Source: Marinobacter gelidimuriae (GTDB lineage Bacteria; Pseudomonadota; Gammaproteobacteria; Pseudomonadales; Oleiphilaceae). From it: 64,000 bases of DNA. The notes beneath the pieces were generated by a model. That model did not search any database, was not told where the DNA came from, and worked only from the letters and a program-made list of their open reading frames with translations. Positions 60,155-64,000 of this stretch are shown piece by piece. The stretch lies in NCBI RefSeq assembly GCF_000372805.1, contig NZ_KB889869.1:1-64000 (forward strand), given 5' to 3'. The position numbers and the translations under genes are program-made. The stretch's first letter is position 1; each line of letters begins with the position of its first letter.

Positions 60155-61396
60155 ATGAAAAAAAATGTCTTGATTATCGGAGGTGGGGGCGTTGCTCAGG
60201 TGGTCGCCCATAAATGCGCTCAGAATAATGACGTTCTGGGTCAAATCACTTTGGCTTCACGTACCCAATCCAAGTGTGATGCCATTGTTAAAAGCGTGGA
60301 AGAAAAAGGCAGCATGAAAGTGCCGGGCAAAATTCAGACCTTTGCGCTGGATGCCCTGGATATTCCCGCCACTGAAGAACTGATCTATCAGACAGAATCC
60401 CAGATTGTCATTAATGTTGGCTCGGCGTTTATCAATATGTCGGTGATGACCGCCTGCATCAATACCGGCGCTGCGTATCTGGACACCGCCATTCACGAAG
60501 AGCCGGACAAGATTTGCGAAGAGCCGCCCTGGTACGGTAACTATGAATGGACGCGCAAACATGAGTTTGCCAAGGCCAAAACCACGGCCATTCTAGGCGT
60601 GGGATTTGATCCGGGTGTCGTTAATGCCTATGCCAGGCTGGCGGTTGATGAATATTTTGACACGGTTGATTCCATCGACATTATCGACATCAATGCCGGG
60701 GATCATGACCGTTATTTTGCCACCAACTTTGATCCCGAAATCAACTTCCGTGAATTTACCGGGCGCGTTTGGTCCTGGCAGAATCGCCAGTGGACCAAAA
60801 ACAAGATGTTCGAGAATAAGCGCACAGATAATCTGCCTGTGGTGGGTGAACATACCAGCTACATGACCGGGCATGATGAAATTCATTCCCTGTCCAAAAA
60901 CCTGGATGTGCCCAACATTCGTTTCTGGATGGGTTTTGGCGAGCACTACATCACGGTGTTTACGGTACTCAATAGCCTGGGATTACTGTCTGAGCAACCC
61001 GTGAAAACGGCAGAAGGCCTGGAGGTGGTTCCCTTGAAGCTGGTGAAAGCCATTTTACCCGACCCTTCATCCCTGGCACCGAATTACACGGGCAAGACGT
61101 GTATTGGTGACCTGGTCAAAGGTCAAAAAGATGGTAAGGAAAGGGAGGTGTTTATTTTCAATGTGGCCGACCATAAAGACGCTTACGAAGAAGTGGGCAG
61201 CCAGGGCATTTCCTATACCGCAGGGGTTCCACCCGTGGCGGCTGCCCTGTTGATTGCTGATGGCACCTGGGATATAGGCACCATGGCCAATGTGGAAGAA
61301 CTGCCACCCCGGCCTTTTCTGAATCTACTTAACAAAATGGGCTTGCCCACCTGTATTCGTGATGAAGAAGGTGAAAGGCCGCTGACCTTTTCCTGA
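60155..61396 (+). CDS. Carboxynorspermidine synthase (saccharopine dehydrogenase family)
   Basis: A 413-residue NADPH-dependent enzyme. The Rossmann motif IIGGGGVAQVVAHKCAQN is at 6-23. The C-terminal part contains GVGFDPGVVNAYARLAVDEY and the SQGISYTAGVPPVAAALLIA segment typical of CANSDH. It condenses aspartate semialdehyde with a diamine to give carboxynorspermidine or carboxyspermidine, the substrate of NspC. The start at ATG 60155 gives the family N-terminus. The pair is the complete two-step pathway. Confidence 0.93.
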   Translation: MKKNVLIIGGGGVAQVVAHKCAQNNDVLGQITLASRTQSKCDAIVKSVEEKGSMKVPGKIQTFALDALDIPATEELIYQTESQIVINVGSAFINMSVMTACINTGAAYLDTAIHEEPDKICEEPPWYGNYEWTRKHEFAKAKTTAILGVGFDPGVVNAYARLAVDEYFDTVDSIDIIDINAGDHDRYFATNFDPEINFREFTGRVWSWQNRQWTKNKMFENKRTDNLPVVGEHTSYMTGHDEIHSLSKNLDVPNIRFWMGFGEHYITVFTVLNSLGLLSEQPVKTAEGLEVVPLKLVKAILPDPSSLAPNYTGKTCIGDLVKGQKDGKEREVFIFNVADHKDAYEEVGSQGISYTAGVPPVAAALLIADGTWDIGTMANVEELPPRPFLNLLNKMGLPTCIRDEEGERPLTFS

Positions 61397-61434
61397 TTTA
61401 TTTTTCAATAAACAGGTCCGTGCCTGTTTGAATA

Positions 61435-61459
61435 AGGGACAGATTTGAAATCTGTCCCT
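61435..61459. repeat. 25-bp palindrome, copy 12
   Basis: AGGGACAGATTT half-site with outer A/T pair, between the polyamine operon and the GGDEF-EAL gene. Confidence 0.9.
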
Positions 61460-61525
61460 GGTTTGCAAAATTTACAAAAGCTGGGGCGAAATTGATGCAG
61501 AAGCCATACGGCTTAAAGGCAAATT

Positions 61526-63916
61526 ATGTTTAGACTTAAATATTATTTTTCTATTGTTAGCCTTATCGCTATTGTCACTTCTGCTGCGATCTTGAGCAGC
61601 TATTATTACCGCACTACGGTTGAACAATTAACTGAACTAGAAGAACGAAACTATTTAGCCCTGACTCATACGATCGCTAATATACTCTGGCCTCAATATA
61701 GTGATTTTCTTAAAAATGCTGAATCCTTATCAAGGTCGGAGTTAGTAAAACACCCGTTATCAAAATCATTACACAATGATCTGGCTCAGATGGTGCAAGG
61801 TCTAGTTATACTCAAGATTAAAATATTTGATACTAAAGGCAAAGTCCTATTTTCCACTAATTTAACACAGACAGGTACAATCAAACCGATAGACTATCCT
61901 GGAAGCCAAGTTGCACTTACAGGCAATGCAATCAGCAATATGTCGGATAGAGACAAATTTATTAGAATTGATGGCAGCGAGGTAACTAATCGTACAGTGT
62001 TGTCCAGTTACCTCCCTATAAAGAAAGGTTCAGAGAATGAAATTGTCGGTGTAATTGAAATATATTCTGATGTTACTCAATCAATGTCGAGTATTGAGAG
62101 CAAACTGTTTAGATTCATCAGTATTATATTATTGATTCTTGGCATTCTGTATTGGGTTCTTTATCTATTTGTAGCCAAAGCAGACAAGATGTTGGTTCTT
62201 GCCAACGAAGAGAAAGATAAACGGGCAGATGAGTTAATACTAGCCGCCAGTGTATTCTCTAACGCCCGTGAAGGCATCACCATCACCGATGTTGCAGGCA
62301 ACATCATCGAAGCCAACGACAGTTTCACCGACATCACGGGTTACTCCCGCGAAGAGGTCATCGGTCAGAATCCACGCATCTTCCAATCAGGCAGACAATC
62401 ACCTGAGTTCTATGTCTCGATGTGGCAAACCATTAACACAAAAGGCTACTGGAGAGGTGAAATCTGGAATCGTCGTAAAGATGGCGAAGACTATCCCGAA
62501 ATCCTCACCATCAGTGCCGTAAAAGATGCTGCTGGAGAAGTCACCCATTATGTCGCACTCTTTAATGATATTAGTCAGCAGAAAGACCATCAAGCTCAGC
62601 TCGAACGGATGGCCCATTATGATGTGTTAACCAAGCTACCCAATCGCGCATTGCTCGCTGACCGACTAAACCAAGCCATATTGCAAAGCAATCGCAATCA
62701 TAATTCACTCGCCGTGGCATTTCTGGATTTAGATGGATTTAAAGCGGTCAATGATACCCATGGTCATGCTGTGGGTGATGAACTACTCATTATAGTGTCT
62801 CAGCGAATGAAGGAGGCGTTACGTGAGGTGGATTCGCTTGCCCGTTTTGGTGGTGATGAATTTGTTGCGGTATTAACCGATTTAGCCAAAACTGAAGATT
62901 GTCAGGCGGTATTGGATCGATTTTTATTGGCAGTGTCAGAACCTATCACAGTCGGTGATGTGGTATTAAAGGTATCAGCCAGCATCGGCGTTGCGCTCTA
63001 TCCTCAAGATGGCGAAGATGAAAGTATACTCATACGTCATGCCGACCAATCAATGTATGTGGCGAAACAAGAGGGTAAGAATTGTTATCACTTTTTTGAT
63101 GCCGCACAGGATGAAGCAATTTACATTCAACGGGAAAACCTCGGCGATATCAGTGCGGCACTCGATAGACGTGAATTCGTCTTGCACTATCAACCCAAAG
63201 TGAATATGTCTACGGGAGAAGTCGTGGGCGTAGAAGCTTTAATTCGTTGGCAACACCCTGTACGTGGCTTAGTCCCACCACTGGATTTCTTACCTGTCAT
63301 TGAAGGGCATGCCATTAGCCTCGATATAGGTGAATGGGTCATCGACACGGCACTGAGCCAAATAAGCCAATGGCAAAGTATGGGATTAACACTCCCCATT
63401 AGCGTCAACATCAGTGCTTATCAACTTCAGCAAACTGATTTTGTAGAACGCTTGGCAGCACTATTGGCAGCGCATCCTGATGTGTCACCCCACAATTTGG
63501 AATTAGAGATACTGGAAACCAGTGCCTTAAGTGATGTCAGCCAGGTTGCCGCTACCATGAGAGCTTGCATCGATCTTGGTGTGCACTTTGCTTTAGATGA
63601 CTTTGGTACTGGCTATTCATCACTGACTTACCTCAGACGCTTACCAGCGCGCCTGATTAAAATAGACCAGAGTTTTATACAAGATATGCTCACTGACTCT
63701 GATGATTTAGCCATTGTTGCAGGCGTTATTAGCTTGGCGAAAACCTTCCAACGTGAAATGATTGCCGAAGGGGTAGAAACCATTGAGCATGGCACTGCAC
63801 TATTGCAGCTGGGCTGTGAATTGGCACAAGGCTATGGCATTGCAAGGCCGATGCCTGCGGGTGATGTTCCTGCATGGGTGGGTGAATGGAAGCCTGATGT
63901 TAGTTGGCTGATATAG
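61526..63916 (+). CDS. Membrane PAS-GGDEF-EAL cyclic-di-GMP protein
   Basis: A 796-residue signalling protein. Membrane segments at about 7-27 and 193-215 enclose a periplasmic sensor domain. A PAS domain follows (residues 235-345, VFSNAREGITITDVAGNIIE), then GGDEF (motif GGDEF at 442-446, intact) and EAL (EAL at 570-572, with DDFGTGYSSL and the downstream EGVET). Both the cyclase and phosphodiesterase motifs look functional. The gene is clearly more AT-rich than its neighbours, with many TTA and ATA codons, so recent transfer is likely. The start at 61526 lacks a strong binding site. Confidence 0.93.
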   Translation: MFRLKYYFSIVSLIAIVTSAAILSSYYYRTTVEQLTELEERNYLALTHTIANILWPQYSDFLKNAESLSRSELVKHPLSKSLHNDLAQMVQGLVILKIKIFDTKGKVLFSTNLTQTGTIKPIDYPGSQVALTGNAISNMSDRDKFIRIDGSEVTNRTVLSSYLPIKKGSENEIVGVIEIYSDVTQSMSSIESKLFRFISIILLILGILYWVLYLFVAKADKMLVLANEEKDKRADELILAASVFSNAREGITITDVAGNIIEANDSFTDITGYSREEVIGQNPRIFQSGRQSPEFYVSMWQTINTKGYWRGEIWNRRKDGEDYPEILTISAVKDAAGEVTHYVALFNDISQQKDHQAQLERMAHYDVLTKLPNRALLADRLNQAILQSNRNHNSLAVAFLDLDGFKAVNDTHGHAVGDELLIIVSQRMKEALREVDSLARFGGDEFVAVLTDLAKTEDCQAVLDRFLLAVSEPITVGDVVLKVSASIGVALYPQDGEDESILIRHADQSMYVAKQEGKNCYHFFDAAQDEAIYIQRENLGDISAALDRREFVLHYQPKVNMSTGEVVGVEALIRWQHPVRGLVPPLDFLPVIEGHAISLDIGEWVIDTALSQISQWQSMGLTLPISVNISAYQLQQTDFVERLAALLAAHPDVSPHNLELEILETSALSDVSQVAATMRACIDLGVHFALDDFGTGYSSLTYLRRLPARLIKIDQSFIQDMLTDSDDLAIVAGVISLAKTFQREMIAEGVETIEHGTALLQLGCELAQGYGIARPMPAGDVPAWVGEWKPDVSWLI

Positions 63917-64000
63917 TATCTTTTGTTTGTGCGGCGGGTTGATGTTGGCACACTCTATTTGTAAGAACACCCAGCTCAATACTTGCTGTAATGGCCAGTT
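63917..64000. other. Window end, no gene seen
   Basis: 84 bases after the GGDEF-EAL stop with no recognisable feature. Confidence 0.6.

Overview
The window reads as the chromosome of a marine gammaproteobacterium. Gene families and local order (purE-purK, groS-groL, rpsP-rimM-trmD-rplS, dsbC-hom-thrC-recJ, minC-minD-minE, nspC with a carboxynorspermidine dehydrogenase) fit Marinobacter or a close relative best. The genus is inferred from protein similarity recalled from memory, not from a search.

Left end (1-2650): an accessory, decaying stretch. It holds an internally deleted Rpn/PD-(D/E)XK nuclease gene, a BrnT/BrnA toxin-antitoxin pair, two copies of a 77-bp repeat, and a FabG-type reductase pseudogene broken into several frames.

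2658-11531: an 8.9-kb integrated island using the 3' end of a tRNA-Val gene. It carries a P4-type tyrosine integrase, an AlpA regulator, a Toprim primase, a DUF3987 protein, several small unknown genes joined by ATGA overlaps, a BamE-like lipoprotein and a cluster of 18-bp palindromic iterons. A 15-bp direct repeat of the tRNA end and paired 11-bp repeats mark its ends. The layout is that of a phage satellite (P4- or PICI-like) without visible packaging genes.

11517-25100: a tRNA-Val/Asp/Val cluster, then housekeeping genes (purE, purK, sodB, groES-groEL with a sigma-32 promoter, fxsA, an SDR reductase, hipBA with a long palindromic operator, an ATL protein, ampG, yajQ, argG), interrupted by the ruins of lemA and an M48 protease.

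25100-29600: truncated fliS and fliD remnants, a pRiA4b/IS1096-type gene, and a toxin-antitoxin cluster (two HigBA-like modules around a dead BrnA-like gene).

29600-43800: recJ, thrC, hom, a dsbC remnant, rplS-trmD-rimM-rpsP, ffh, an inner-membrane cytochrome-assembly-like protein, a CorC/YfjD-type protein, grxD, argF, an iron-type ABC ATPase, and remnants of a two-component system.

43800-64000: an FKBP isomerase, a large acetyl-CoA hydrolase/transferase-like protein, dinB, a DUF1244 gene, minCDE, a CBS protein, PIN-PhoH, a ZIP transporter, several gene stubs, a MscS-family channel, a class I aldolase, the carboxynorspermidine pair and an AT-rich PAS-GGDEF-EAL gene.

Two themes run through the window. 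First, a 25-bp perfect palindrome (half-site GGGGACAGATTT) occurs 12 times in intergenic or decayed DNA. Second, about a dozen genes are reduced to stubs by internal deletions and small frameshifts, including genes for flagella, disulfide isomerisation and two-component signalling, which points to deletion-driven genome decay in this lineage.
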